Shown: in pieces, positions 10,557-20,183 of the stretch
Position numbering within the stretch: the first letter of the stretch is position 1
Layout: every line of letters starts with the position of its first letter
NCBI RefSeq assembly: GCF_014490575.1
Contig: NZ_CP061033.1
Span: 1,736,001 to 1,800,000 of the forward strand
DNA: 64,000 bases
Direction of reading: 5' to 3'
DNA from: Corynebacterium zhongnanshanii
Lineage (GTDB): Bacteria > Actinomycetota > Actinomycetes > Mycobacteriales > Mycobacteriaceae
Position numbers and translations under genes: made by a program
Notes under the pieces: model-generated
Told to the model about the DNA's origin: nothing
Databases searched by the model: none
The model's input: only the letters and a program-made list of their open reading frames with translations

Positions 10557-11144
10557 CTAGCCCACATCCGCGTCTATGCTCCGAGCTTCAACATGGTCAC
10601 GAAGCTTCGCCAGAGCACGGAACTGAGCAACCCTCACCGCACCGGCAGACATTCCCAGAATGTCGGCCGTCTCCTCCGCCGTATAACCACCGAAGATGCG
10701 GAGAGTAAGAATCTCTCGTGCCTTATCACTCACTACATCGAGCAGCTTCGACACATCGTTACACGAGTCCAACATCAACATCTCCGACTCAGGATTGTCC
10801 GCCCTAGACTCCCCATCAGGCACGTCCTCCACAGGTTGGGAGAGATCCCGAGATTGCGAACGCCGGGCGTCGACAATTTTATTAGCAGCAACGCGGTACA
10901 CGAACGCCATGAACGGCAACCCCTTATCCTCATAACCCGGCATCGCCCGGGCCACGGCCAAACAGACCTCCTGGGCAATGTCATCAGCCGTGGGATACTT
11001 CGTGGCCCCCACCCGCGCGCGGCAATACCGCACCACCTGCGGATGAATCAGATTAATGAGTTTCTGCAGAGCCCGAGGATCACCACTGCTCGCAGCAGGA
11101 ACAAGCGCTTGAATAGCAGCGTCCTGCTCGCTCGCGTTCGTCAT
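10557..11144 (-). CDS. sigD: ECF sigma factor SigD
   Basis: A 195-residue extracytoplasmic-function sigma factor. Region 2 contains YPTADDIAQEVCLAVARAMPGYEDKGLPFMAFVYRVAANKIVDARR, and region 4 the helix-turn-helix LRIFGGYTAEETADILGMSAGAVRVAQFRALAKLRDHV. I chose the ATG at 11144 (MTNASEQD) because GAGG lies about 8 nt upstream and family members start near this point; an in-frame start at 11213 would add 23 unsupported residues. rsdA follows 48 nt downstream, the usual sigma/anti-sigma pairing. In corynebacteria SigD controls mycomembrane synthesis genes. Confidence 0.93.
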   Translation of the reverse strand: MTNASEQDAAIQALVPAASSGDPRALQKLINLIHPQVVRYCRARVGATKYPTADDIAQEVCLAVARAMPGYEDKGLPFMAFVYRVAANKIVDARRSQSRDLSQPVEDVPDGESRADNPESEMLMLDSCNDVSKLLDVVSDKAREILTLRIFGGYTAEETADILGMSAGAVRVAQFRALAKLRDHVEARSIDADVG

Positions 11145-11428
11145 GCGCAATCCTCGAAAATAGTACGGCTCAGGGACATCCACGGGAAAAAGGGTTCCGC
11201 GATCAGTCTGCACTTACTTTACCCATAGCCACGGCTAATGTTTATACGTCCGGGGAATCCCCCCACGGTAGGGCACACACGGGGCCTTCACCAATAGTTC
11301 AACTAACGTTCACCAGTGGGTGTTTAAGCAGGTCGCGGGGTCTTGAGAGGGTGATGCGGTTCGTTCGTTTCGCTGGGCGCAATGTGTGCGTTAACACGCG
11401 TTCACTTTCACCGCACACCCTTGGAAGC

Positions 11429-11785
11429 ATGACGCTCACAACCGATGTTTCGCAGCGCACGTCCCGAACAACTCGGACACGCCGTTCCACGCCTATCCTT
11501 CGCACCTACGGCTCACTTCCCGGCAGCGCCACCCACCACTGGGACTGGCAGATGCAAGGATCCTGCAGAGGAGCGGACTCCACAGAGTTCTTCCACCCCG
11601 ACGGCGAGCGCGGTCAAGCCCGAGCGCGGCGTGAAGCTCGGGCGAAAGCCATCTGCGCGCAGTGCCCCGTGATGCAAGAGTGCCGGGACCACGCGTTGCG
11701 CGTGGGCGAGCCCTATGGCATCTGGGGTGGGCTGAGCGAAAGCGAGCGGGAGGAGATCTTGAGCGTGCGCGCTGAGGCGAGCTGA
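11429..11785 (+). CDS. whiB3: WhiB-family iron-sulfur regulator (WhiB3 type by synteny)
   Basis: A 118-residue WhiB protein. Four cysteines that would bind a [4Fe-4S] cluster are visible in GSCRGADS and ICAQCPVMQEC, followed by the turn GIWGGLSESER that contacts the principal sigma factor. A basic N-terminal extension (TSRTTRTRRSTP) is longer than in mycobacterial WhiB3. The ATG at 11429 is preferred over in-frame ATGs at 11351/11354, since the extra residues look non-protein-like, though its ribosome site is weak. Placement between sigD and groEL1 matches Rv3416. Confidence 0.88.
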   Translation: MTLTTDVSQRTSRTTRTRRSTPILRTYGSLPGSATHHWDWQMQGSCRGADSTEFFHPDGERGQARARREARAKAICAQCPVMQECRDHALRVGEPYGIWGGLSESEREEILSVRAEAS

Positions 11786-11811
11786 GGGCTCGATACACCC
11801 CAGGGTTTCCT

Positions 11812-11868
11812 GGATCGAGGGCACGTTGCTGTTATTTGCCGGAAATAACAGCAACGTGCCCTCGATCC
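11812..11868. repeat. 57-nt perfect hairpin: 26-bp inverted repeat with 5-nt loop
   Basis: Left arm 11812-11837 and right arm 11843-11868 are exact reverse complements around GCCGG. It lies between the convergent whiB3 and groEL1 genes. No T tract follows on either strand, and groEL1 has its own terminator at 11905-11938, so a simple terminator role is not certain. Confidence 0.85.
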
Positions 11869-11904
11869 GGGAAGCAGGTAGCAGCACAGCCCGGGAAGCG
11901 GACA

Positions 11905-11938
11905 GAAGTAAAGCCCAGCACGGCTGTGCTGGGCTTCA
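11905..11938 (-). terminator. groEL1 terminator
   Basis: On the minus strand AAGCCCAGCAC pairs with GTGCTGGGCTT and runs into TTACTTCT, 12 nt beyond the groEL1 stop. Confidence 0.88.
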
Positions 11939-11949
11939 TCTCTAACCGC

Positions 11950-13578
<1,629 letters not shown>

Positions 13579-13875
13579 TTACTTTTCGATGACAGCGAGG
13601 ATGTCACGCTGGGCAAGAAGCAGGTACTCTTCGCCGTTGTACTTCAGTTCGGTGCCACCGTAGCGGGAGAAGATCACGGTGTCCCCTTCCTTCACGTCCA
13701 GGGCTACGCGCTCGTTATCGGACCAGCGGCCTGGGCCGACGGCGATCACGGTTGCTTCTTGTGGCTTTTCCTTTGCGGAGTCTGGGATGACCAGTCCGGA
13801 TGCGGTGGTGGTTTCAGCTTCGACGATCTGAACGAGGACGCGGTCCTCAAGCGGCTTGATGTTGACGTTCGCCAC
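13579..13875 (-). CDS. groES: GroES co-chaperonin
   Basis: A 98-residue Hsp10, the lid of the GroEL chamber. [29 protein letters not shown] contains the mobile loop, and [24 protein letters not shown] the dome and C-terminal strand. The GTG at 13875 is the start: GAGAGG sits about 7 nt upstream and it gives the normal length; an upstream in-frame ATG would add 31 residues lying close to the promoter. First gene of the groES-groEL1 operon, with a CIRCE operator about 100 nt upstream. Confidence 0.95.
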   Translation of the reverse strand: MANVNIKPLEDRVLVQIVEAETTTASGLVIPDSAKEKPQEATVIAVGPGRWSDNERVALDVKEGDTVIFSRYGGTELKYNGEEYLLLAQRDILAVIEK

Positions 13876-13972
13876 GGGAATACCTCTCATGTTGTTAGGT
13901 TTCGATTGTGCCGGTGTTTTTCCGTGCACAGTCGTCGTCGCGGGTGAACAACTGTGTGTCAAAAACAACCTA

Positions 13973-13999
13973 CTGGCACTCTACCCCTGAGAGTGCTAA
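13973..13999. promoter_or_regulatory. CIRCE element (HrcA operator) for groES-groEL1
   Basis: CTGGCACTC-N9-GAGTGCTAA matches the CIRCE consensus TTAGCACTC-N9-GAGTGCTAA: the right arm is perfect, the left arm has two mismatches, and the spacer is exactly 9 nt. It predicts HrcA repression relieved by heat shock. Confidence 0.9.
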
Positions 14000-14046
14000 C
14001 CCTCAACAATGGCGGCAACCAGGCGGCAACTTGGCCGCCACCACGC

Positions 14047-16449
14047 TCACAACAGCGGCGTCTCCACATCCAACGACGGATCCGTCGCCACGTGCAGGTC
14101 GCTCGCACTCTCCCCCGCCAGAATCAGATGGCTCGCCAGCGCCGCGATCATCACGCCGTTATCCGTGCATAACTCCAGCGGCGGCACGTGCAGCTCCACA
14201 CCCGCCTCGGCACAGCGCTGAGCGGCCAGATCACGCAGGCGCCGATTCGCACTCACGCCGCCGCCCAGCAGCAGAACTTGAGCGCCCTTATCCTCACACG
14301 CCCGCAACGCCTTGACCGTCAGCACGTCCACGGCCGCCTCCTGGAAGCTGGCGCACAGGTCCTCCACCAGGATGGTCTCCCCCGCCCGTTCGGCCTGCTC
14401 CACATACCGCGCCACGGCCGTCTTCAGGCCCGAGAAGGAAAAGTCATAGCGGGCATCCTGCGGCCGCATCATCCCGCGCGGGAATTTGATCGCATCCGGG
14501 TTTCCCTTCGACGCCAGCCGGTCAATAATCGGGCCTCCTGGATACCCCAACCCCAGCAGGCGGGCGACTTTGTCGTAGGCCTCGCCGGCGGCGTCGTCCA
14601 GGGTGGATCCCAGTTCCTCCATGGGCTTGCCCACGCCCTGCACGTGCAGGATCTGCGTGTGCCCGCCGGAGACCAGCAGGGCGATGGCGTTGTCCAGGGT
14701 GGAGGTGTCCACGCCGTCCACGAGGGTGTCCACAGCCACGTGCCCGCCCAGGTGGTTCACCGCGTAGAACGGCACCTCCCATGCCGCGGCGTAGGCCTTC
14801 GCGGCGGCCGCGCCGACCAGCAGCGCCCCGGCGAGTCCCGGCCCGATCGTTGCCGCCACGGCGCTGGGCTTCTCGATCCCTGCCACCTGTAGCGCCGCAC
14901 GCATCACGGGCTGCATGGCCTCCAGGTGCGCGCGGCTGGCGATCTCCGGAACCACGCCACCGAATCGCGCGTGTTGCTCCATCGAACTTGCCACCTGATC
15001 TGATGCGATGCGAAGCGTTGCCCCGTCACCGTCCCCGTTTATCTCAATTATTCCGACGCCCGTCTCGTCGCAACTGCTTTCCACCCCCATGATGAAGCGT
15101 GGGTTGCCCTCGGCAGGCTGTTCGGTTTCGGCAGGCGCGTGTGGCGGACGCATCATGGTGTACGCGTCCGCGCCGGAGGGTTGGTAGTAGCCCCGGCGGG
15201 TGCCCTGGATCTGGAAACCGTAGCATTCGTAGAGGCCGATGGCCGGGCGGTTATCCGTGCGCACTTCCAGGAACACTGGGGCATGCAGGCGATCGGCGAT
15301 CGCCATCATCTGGTCCATCAACAATCGGGAGTAGCCCTTGCCCTGATGCTCCGGGGCGATGGCGATGTTCTGCACCTCTGCTTCCGCGTCCTGCGGGGAC
15401 CCCAGCACGGCGAGGTCCGCGTAGCCCACCAGCTCGTCTCCCCGAAACAAGCCCAGGAAGGAGGTGAACGGGGTGCCGATGGCCATGCGCACGGTCTCTG
15501 CGGACCACGGCGCTTCGTCGGCGAACAAGCGCTTCTCTAGTGCAGCAACCAGGGGTGCGTGGTCCGGTTCCAGTGGTTCGATACGGACCTGCGCGGGGTC
15601 GATGGCAGGCCATTCTTCCGCCCCGCCGCCATCGCCCTCACGGTCGTAGCGCTGGTGTTCGGCCAGCTCATGGGCCTCCACAGCCGCGGTGTTCACGGCC
15701 TGGGACACGCCTTTGAGATGGGGAACCACGGCGTCGGGTCTACGAAGGTACAGGGCACGCGGCGGATCGGTGGGGCGCAGAAGGCCAACCGCGGAATGTT
15801 CCTGTGCGATGGCCGCACGGATGAGTCCGGTGGTGGTGGGGTGGGCGTCCGGGACAACGGTGTCGGAGCTGGACACGCCCTCGGTGACCGCATCGGCGAT
15901 GGACGCGCTACAGAGCACCTCCGCGGAGGAGTCGTGCGCCAAGCCGTGGGCGGCAATCACATCCTGCGGCGCGGACACCGCCGACGGGGACACGCAGCGG
16001 CACTCCACGCCCGCGCGGGACGGTTGGAGTTCGAAGGAGGCGTGGTACCACTCGCGGCGGCGGGCGTCGGCCAGGACAACAATGCGACGCGGCGCCGAGC
16101 CCACCATGGGACGGGTGGCGACGTGCTGCCAGGCGGTGGCGGCGAGCGACGGGACGGAGTAGACGGGCACGCCCAGGGCATCGGCAAAGGCGGCGCCGGT
16201 GGCCATGCCCACGCGCAGACCCGTGAACGGCCCGGGGCCGCAGCCCACCACGACGGCGTTCACGTCTGAGGGGCGCAGGCGCGCTTCCTGCAGACAGTCC
16301 AGGATGTTCGGAGTGAGAAGCTCCATGTGGCCGCGGGCATTATCTACCTCGCGTTCGGCCAGAATCTCCACGGAACCAGTTAACGCCACCTGGGCGATGC
16401 CGCAGGTGACGTAGTTAGTGGAGGTGTCGATGGCCAGCACGGTAATCAT
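14047..16449 (-). CDS. tsaB-rimI-tsaD: TsaB-RimI-TsaD fusion protein for tRNA t6A synthesis
   Basis: One uninterrupted 800-residue frame joins three proteins that are usually separate. Residues 1-245 are TsaB ([28 protein letters not shown] at 71-81). Residues 286-435 are a RimI GNAT acetyltransferase (acetyl-CoA loop PEHQGKGYS at 366-374; ECYGF at 408-412). Residues 453-800 are TsaD ([14 protein letters not shown]; metal ligands in VNHLGGHVA, His566 and His570, and Asp763 in CTDNG). TsaB and TsaD form the core of the N6-threonylcarbamoyladenosine machinery; RimI acetylates ribosomal protein S18. Linkers are Asp/Gly/Glu- and Pro/Glu-rich. Fusion fixes a 1:1 TsaB:TsaD ratio. The ATG at 16449 has a TACACT box 8 nt upstream. 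groES follows in the same direction. Confidence 0.95.
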   Translation of the reverse strand: MITVLAIDTSTNYVTCGIAQVALTGSVEILAEREVDNARGHMELLTPNILDCLQEARLRPSDVNAVVVGCGPGPFTGLRVGMATGAAFADALGVPVYSVPSLAATAWQHVATRPMVGSAPRRIVVLADARRREWYHASFELQPSRAGVECRCVSPSAVSAPQDVIAAHGLAHDSSAEVLCSASIADAVTEGVSSSDTVVPDAHPTTTGLIRAAIAQEHSAVGLLRPTDPPRALYLRRPDAVVPHLKGVSQAVNTAAVEAHELAEHQRYDREGDGGGAEEWPAIDPAQVRIEPLEPDHAPLVAALEKRLFADEAPWSAETVRMAIGTPFTSFLGLFRGDELVGYADLAVLGSPQDAEAEVQNIAIAPEHQGKGYSRLLMDQMMAIADRLHAPVFLEVRTDNRPAIGLYECYGFQIQGTRRGYYQPSGADAYTMMRPPHAPAETEQPAEGNPRFIMGVESSCDETGVGIIEINGDGDGATLRIASDQVASSMEQHARFGGVVPEIASRAHLEAMQPVMRAALQVAGIEKPSAVAATIGPGLAGALLVGAAAAKAYAAAWEVPFYAVNHLGGHVAVDTLVDGVDTSTLDNAIALLVSGGHTQILHVQGVGKPMEELGSTLDDAAGEAYDKVARLLGLGYPGGPIIDRLASKGNPDAIKFPRGMMRPQDARYDFSFSGLKTAVARYVEQAERAGETILVEDLCASFQEAAVDVLTVKALRACEDKGAQVLLLGGGVSANRRLRDLAAQRCAEAGVELHVPPLELCTDNGVMIAALASHLILAGESASDLHVATDPSLDVETPLL

Positions 16450-16457
16450 GGTGACTA

Positions 16458-16463
16458 AGTGTA
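16458..16463 (-). promoter_or_regulatory. -10 box of the tsaB-rimI-tsaD gene
   Basis: TACACT on the minus strand ends 8 nt before the ATG, and no Shine-Dalgarno is visible; a leaderless mRNA is likely. Confidence 0.55.
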
Positions 16464-16513
16464 GGCCGATCGGGTGGTCAGTTCGAATTGTGGCGGGTGA
16501 GAGCTGTGGCGGT

Positions 16514-17038
16514 TTAGTAGGCCGCGAAGTTCTGGGTTGCCCACACCGTTCCGTTGGCGGCATAGGCCACGCCCACGCCAACGTGCGTCATCTCAGGATT
16601 CTGCATGTTCGCCCGGTGTCCCGGAGAGTTGTGCCATGCCTTGATGAGGTCCTGTGCAGAGGCACCAGCGTATGACATCAAGCAGTTTTCAGCTCCTGTG
16701 CGCGCTCCAGGAGCGTAGGAGGCCATGAAGTTAGGACGGTGATGCAACTTACCCTCACGAGCCATGCGCTGAGACCAGTCCTGAGCAACGTTGTTCAAGT
16801 GCGCATCAGCCTTCAATGGACGCAGGTTGTGCTGACGGCGGTAATCGTTCAGAGCATTGATCAGCTCAGCCTGAGTGATCTGGTGATTTGGGGTCTCCTG
16901 GCTGACGTTGTGAGTAGCGTGCTGTGCCACCTCGGGAGACAGCGAGCCCAGGTCGATGCTGGGAATAGGAAGATTAGGAGCGAGACTTCCGAGGAGTGAC
17001 AGAACAATGGTGCTAATTCCGGCGAGTGGGTTAGCCAT
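16514..17038 (-). CDS. CAP/SCP-like domain protein
   Basis: A 174-residue protein with a CAP (SCP/PR-1) domain over residues 55-174: [41 protein letters not shown], and [26 protein letters not shown] followed by WATQNFA. The N-terminus ([22 protein letters not shown]) is hydrophobic but lacks positive charges, so secretion is likely but the signal is atypical. CAP proteins are mostly extracytoplasmic; bacterial roles are poorly known. An AGAAGGGAT ribosome site precedes the ATG. It lies downstream of the kinase gene, with palindromes and a 12-bp periodic repeat in the intergenic region. Confidence 0.88.
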   Translation of the reverse strand: MANPLAGISTIVLSLLGSLAPNLPIPSIDLGSLSPEVAQHATHNVSQETPNHQITQAELINALNDYRRQHNLRPLKADAHLNNVAQDWSQRMAREGKLHHRPNFMASYAPGARTGAENCLMSYAGASAQDLIKAWHNSPGHRANMQNPEMTHVGVGVAYAANGTVWATQNFAAY

Positions 17039-17098
17039 GAGTTAATCCCTTCTTGAAACAATCCCAGCCCTGCGCTGGTAGTTACAGAATAAAATGCG

Positions 17099-17136
17099 GT
17101 AATGCTCACTACATTACTGTATGGGGAGCACTCCCC
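17099..17136. promoter_or_regulatory. Two adjacent inverted repeats upstream of the CAP gene
   Basis: GTAATG-N7-CATTAC (17099-17117) and GGGGAG-CA-CTCCCC (17123-17136) lie in the 133-nt gap between the kinase and the CAP gene. The first looks like a dimeric operator; the second may be an attenuating hairpin. The regulators are unknown. Confidence 0.45.
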
Positions 17137-17139
17137 TCA

Positions 17140-17187
17140 CATATCGAATGACATATCAACTAGCATATGACCTAACATATTGGCAGC
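17140..17187. repeat. CATAT motif repeated four times at exact 12-bp spacing
   Basis: CATAT occurs at 17140, 17152, 17164 and 17176, always 12 bp apart; the 7-nt interiors differ. The last copy overlaps the kinase stop codon. Confidence 0.6.
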
Positions 17188-18590
17188 GTCAATCGGAGCG
17201 ACTCTGAATCCCGTCCGGACACAATCAACCCGTACGTATCGAGCGATTCCGTTGGAAATACGCCAAAGGCCCGACCGCTCGAATTCATGGGCATCGTATA
17301 TGCGCTGCAGCGATCGGACGTCATAGTCTGAATATCGCCAGTGGGCATCACAGAGTCACGTGCCGTCGCCGATTCAAAATGAGCGAGGACCACGCTTAAT
17401 TCTTCTGAGTTACAGGCAATGCGGGCTAATTCTCCCGGGTTCGGGTCGCGGCGCTCACAGTGTGTGGATCGCCAGCCCTGGCCACCTGGTTCTGCGCTCA
17501 CAATCTTCGGGAATGTGGCGGCTAATCGAGCGTCCTCACCGTCCCAAGAATCTGCGAGGAGGTTCGGCACCACGACAAGTCCAGCCGCGATAGTCGCGGC
17601 GGCCACACCCAGCGCAGCGATTGTCTTTCCAAATGAACGGCCTTTACCTGTGCGGTTACCTTGAGGCTCAAGTTGCGCCAGCGCGACCGCATTGTGCAAG
17701 GCCTCCACAAACGCCGCCGCCGTAGGGAATCGCTTCCGCGGATCAATCGCCAACACCCGCGAGAACACACGGTTGATGTCCTTTATATGCGGAACATCCG
17801 ATGGGTGGATCCATGGAGCCTTGAGCTCCGGCACGGGCCGCTTCACCACCCATTGCTCGTCAGAGACCGATTCCCGAACATAAATGCCGGTCAGCATTTC
17901 GAAGGCGACAAGTCCCAGGGAATACTGCTCGCTCACCGCATTTGGCTGCGGCGGACGAGTCACATCCTTCGTGGCCAACAATTCCGGGGCCGCGTACCCA
18001 TCGGTCCCCATGCGCATGCCCAGCCGGGTCATGCGGGTGGATTCGCGATCCACCGCGATGCCAAAGTCCGTCAACATCGCCGCAGGGCCACCCGTCCCCG
18101 CCGCTGGCAGCAGGATATTCGCCGGCTTAATATCGCGATGAACCACGGGGTTGGGACGCGCGGCGAGGTAATCAAGCGCGCTCGCAATCGGCGCCAAGAT
18201 ATGCGCTACCTCTAGGACGGACAGTGGTTGATGAGAGGCTCGGCGTCGATATAAAAAATCATGGACGTTCTCGCCTGCAATGTATTTCATCACGAAGTAC
18301 GGAATGCCGCGGGCGGTCACTCCCCCGTCGTACACAGGCACAATCGCAGGATGATCCAGGGCTGCCATGGTGCGCATTTCTGCATGAAACCGCTGAACAT
18401 ACGCAGCATTGGAGACACAGTGTTCGGACACCACCTTGATCGCCACGGTCCGGTCCAGGTTTGGCTTATAGGCGCGGAACACCGTACCCATTCCACCCTG
18501 GCCAAGCTGGGCAATATTCGAGTAGCCCAGGGAACTGAGTTCATTGCGAAAGTCAGCGGGACTGAGCTGCGAATGCGAAGAATCCATCAT
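17172..18590 (-). CDS. Transmembrane Ser/Thr protein kinase (PknB type)
   Basis: A Hanks-type kinase of about 472 residues. The Gly-rich loop is GQGGMGTV (30-37), the ATP Lys is VAIK (Lys52), the catalytic loop HRDIKPANILL begins at 151, DFG is at 175, and APE follows at 201. One membrane helix (about 323-345) leads to an extracytoplasmic tail of about 125 residues with four Cys, enough for two disulfides, and no PASTA repeats. The ATG at 18590 is a choice; GTG/TTG codons at 18602-18594 and a second ATG are alternatives, since no clear ribosome site exists. It forms a run with the FHA gene and lipoprotein gene upstream, suggesting a local phospho-signalling unit. Confidence 0.93.
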   Translation of the reverse strand: MMDSSHSQLSPADFRNELSSLGYSNIAQLGQGGMGTVFRAYKPNLDRTVAIKVVSEHCVSNAAYVQRFHAEMRTMAALDHPAIVPVYDGGVTARGIPYFVMKYIAGENVHDFLYRRRASHQPLSVLEVAHILAPIASALDYLAARPNPVVHRDIKPANILLPAAGTGGPAAMLTDFGIAVDRESTRMTRLGMRMGTDGYAAPELLATKDVTRPPQPNAVSEQYSLGLVAFEMLTGIYVRESVSDEQWVVKRPVPELKAPWIHPSDVPHIKDINRVFSRVLAIDPRKRFPTAAAFVEALHNAVALAQLEPQGNRTGKGRSFGKTIAALGVAAATIAAGLVVVPNLLADSWDGEDARLAATFPKIVSAEPGGQGWRSTHCERRDPNPGELARIACNSEELSVVLAHFESATARDSVMPTGDIQTMTSDRCSAYTMPMNSSGRAFGVFPTESLDTYGLIVSGRDSESLRLTLPIC

Positions 18591-18621
18591 GAACACCAAC
18601 ACTGAGGCTGAGAGTTAAGGC

Positions 18622-19305
18622 TTATGCGTAGAACTGCGGGTTCTCCGCCGCAAAACGTGCCAGAACAATTCGCCACGGGACATTAACGCCCTGTTGAAAC
18701 TCAGGAACACCAAGCTCATTGAGGGTTTCAGCCATGTGCTGAATCTTCTGCGACGTTTTCTTTTCACCCCACCCTAACTGCCGCGCCAAATCAGCCACGG
18801 AGGGAACGGCAATGCGTGGACTGGCACTGGGGTCACGATGCAACGGAGCCGCCAACGCGGCCAGCACCTGCTGTTGTTCACGGTTCGGGGAAAACGTATC
18901 CGTTGTCAGCGGCGCCACGGGAACATCCATTCGCGGCACCGGCTGAACGGGACGCACAACCGTCACCTCGAGCTCATAACGCATATTTTTCGTGGCGAAC
19001 AGAATCGAATTCACACCTGCAGGAAGAGGCCACTGCACCCCAGGCGATAACCGCACGGGAGAATACGCAGTGCCACCCAAAGATGGCTGAATAGTGGCAG
19101 ACAGGAAACTGCCCACATTGCGAATCATCCACATGCCATGGTCGCACCACACATGGAGGAATGCCCGGTGCATGGCCGGGTCATCGTGTCCTACCCGGAA
19201 CTCTGAGGCTCGGCCAAGGGTAACAGTGTGGCCTTGCGTGACCATTACCCGATTACCCACAAGGTCATCGACAAAAAGATACGTTGATCTTTTCATCTTA
19301 TCCAT
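18622..19305 (-). CDS. FHA-like domain protein with C-terminal helix-turn-helix
   Basis: A 227-residue protein. Residues 20-110 look like an FHA phosphothreonine-binding fold: HTVTLGRASEFRVGHDDPAMHRAFLHVWCDHGMWMIRNVGS follows the GR...(S/H)R.H...N pattern with a variant SRxH segment (AMHRAFLHV). The C-terminal 90 residues (NREQQQVLAALAAPLHRD ... VADLARQLGWGEKKTSQKIQHMAETLNELGV) look like a winged helix-turn-helix. FHA domains read kinase output, and the adjacent Ser/Thr kinase starts 32 nt downstream, so this may be a kinase-dependent regulator. The assignment rests on motif spacing. Confidence 0.7.
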   Translation of the reverse strand: MDKMKRSTYLFVDDLVGNRVMVTQGHTVTLGRASEFRVGHDDPAMHRAFLHVWCDHGMWMIRNVGSFLSATIQPSLGGTAYSPVRLSPGVQWPLPAGVNSILFATKNMRYELEVTVVRPVQPVPRMDVPVAPLTTDTFSPNREQQQVLAALAAPLHRDPSASPRIAVPSVADLARQLGWGEKKTSQKIQHMAETLNELGVPEFQQGVNVPWRIVLARFAAENPQFYA

Positions 19306-19320
19306 ACACAGTCCTACGCT

Positions 19321-20058
19321 TTAATCAACAACCACAATGGGCTGGCGGATCTTGAATGGAGCATAACCAGGCTGGCGAACCTCGATTTTCAGCGTGTATT
19401 TACCTGGTTTGTCGAGCTTAATGTCCAAATCTAAGTTTGTGTAACGACCCTCCACCGGAGGCGTCTTTCCATCTAGGTGCACAAGAAAGCTCTTTTTAAC
19501 AGCATCACCGCCGTTTAAGACGTCACGTCCAGATTCATTCAGGAGCTCAACCTTAGCGTCACCCCATTCGCCCGATAGCCCATAGCCGTTCAAACCTGCG
19601 GCCCAGAACGCCAATTCCATTTGCTTTCCAGCGAGGAATTGCATCACACCGTTTCGGCCCGCTTCAGAGGTTTCCACACGCAAGAAACTAAAACCCTGCT
19701 CTTCAAGGTCCTTATAGTCGGAAATAATGGTCTCGTTAGAACCCGGGCCGATGGGGTCTTCAGTCAGGAGGAACGACCCATCAGACAAGGCTCGCGGCTC
19801 ATCCTCATCGATAGGGGTGGGCTCCGCCTCGCGTTCCTTGCTCTTCTTTCCATTCTTCGACACAGACTCGGAGGCCGAATCAGCCTCGGACTCGGTGGAA
19901 GACTCCGAAGTAGAGTCGCTGGACGAAGCCGTCTGCGAGGAAGACTGCAGCGCAAACGTCTGCTCTTCCTTCGGTGGGGCATCCTTCGAGCAGGCAGCGA
20001 CAGAAAGCAGCATGGCCGCAGCCATCGTGGCTGTCATAGCGCGGCGAGGGTAGGACAT
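19321..20058 (-). CDS. Secreted lipoprotein of unknown function
   Basis: A 245-residue lipoprotein: signal peptide MSYPRRAMTATMAAAMLLSVAAC with a lipobox at LSVAAC. A Ser/Glu/Asp-rich disordered linker of about 60 residues follows (SSDSTSESSTESEAD...). The C-terminal 140 residues form a beta-rich domain with VEGRYTNLDLDIKLDKPGKYTLKIEVRQPGY, resembling a carbohydrate-binding or Ig-like fold. I do not recognise the family. The ATG at 20058 is chosen because GAGGAG lies 5 nt upstream; an in-frame GTG at 20064 overlaps that ribosome site. First gene of lipoprotein-FHA-kinase, all within 16-32 nt. Confidence 0.85.
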   Translation of the reverse strand: MSYPRRAMTATMAAAMLLSVAACSKDAPPKEEQTFALQSSSQTASSSDSTSESSTESEADSASESVSKNGKKSKEREAEPTPIDEDEPRALSDGSFLLTEDPIGPGSNETIISDYKDLEEQGFSFLRVETSEAGRNGVMQFLAGKQMELAFWAAGLNGYGLSGEWGDAKVELLNESGRDVLNGGDAVKKSFLVHLDGKTPPVEGRYTNLDLDIKLDKPGKYTLKIEVRQPGYAPFKIRQPIVVVD

Positions 20059-20139
20059 GGGCACTCCTCAAGTGAAGCAAACTCTGAGTAAATCTTATGA
20101 GATTATAAGGTTGAATCTGCCCGTTGGCCAATATCCCGC

Positions 20140-20165
20140 CTAGCCCCCTCTTTATGAGGGGGTAG
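20140..20165. terminator. Hairpin between ydcZ-like and lipoprotein genes
   Basis: CCCCCTC pairs with GAGGGGG around TTTAT, with flanking CTA/TAG; it sits 19 nt past the YdcZ-type transporter stop on the minus strand. Confidence 0.75.
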
Positions 20166-20183
20166 CAAACCCTAAATCCCCAG

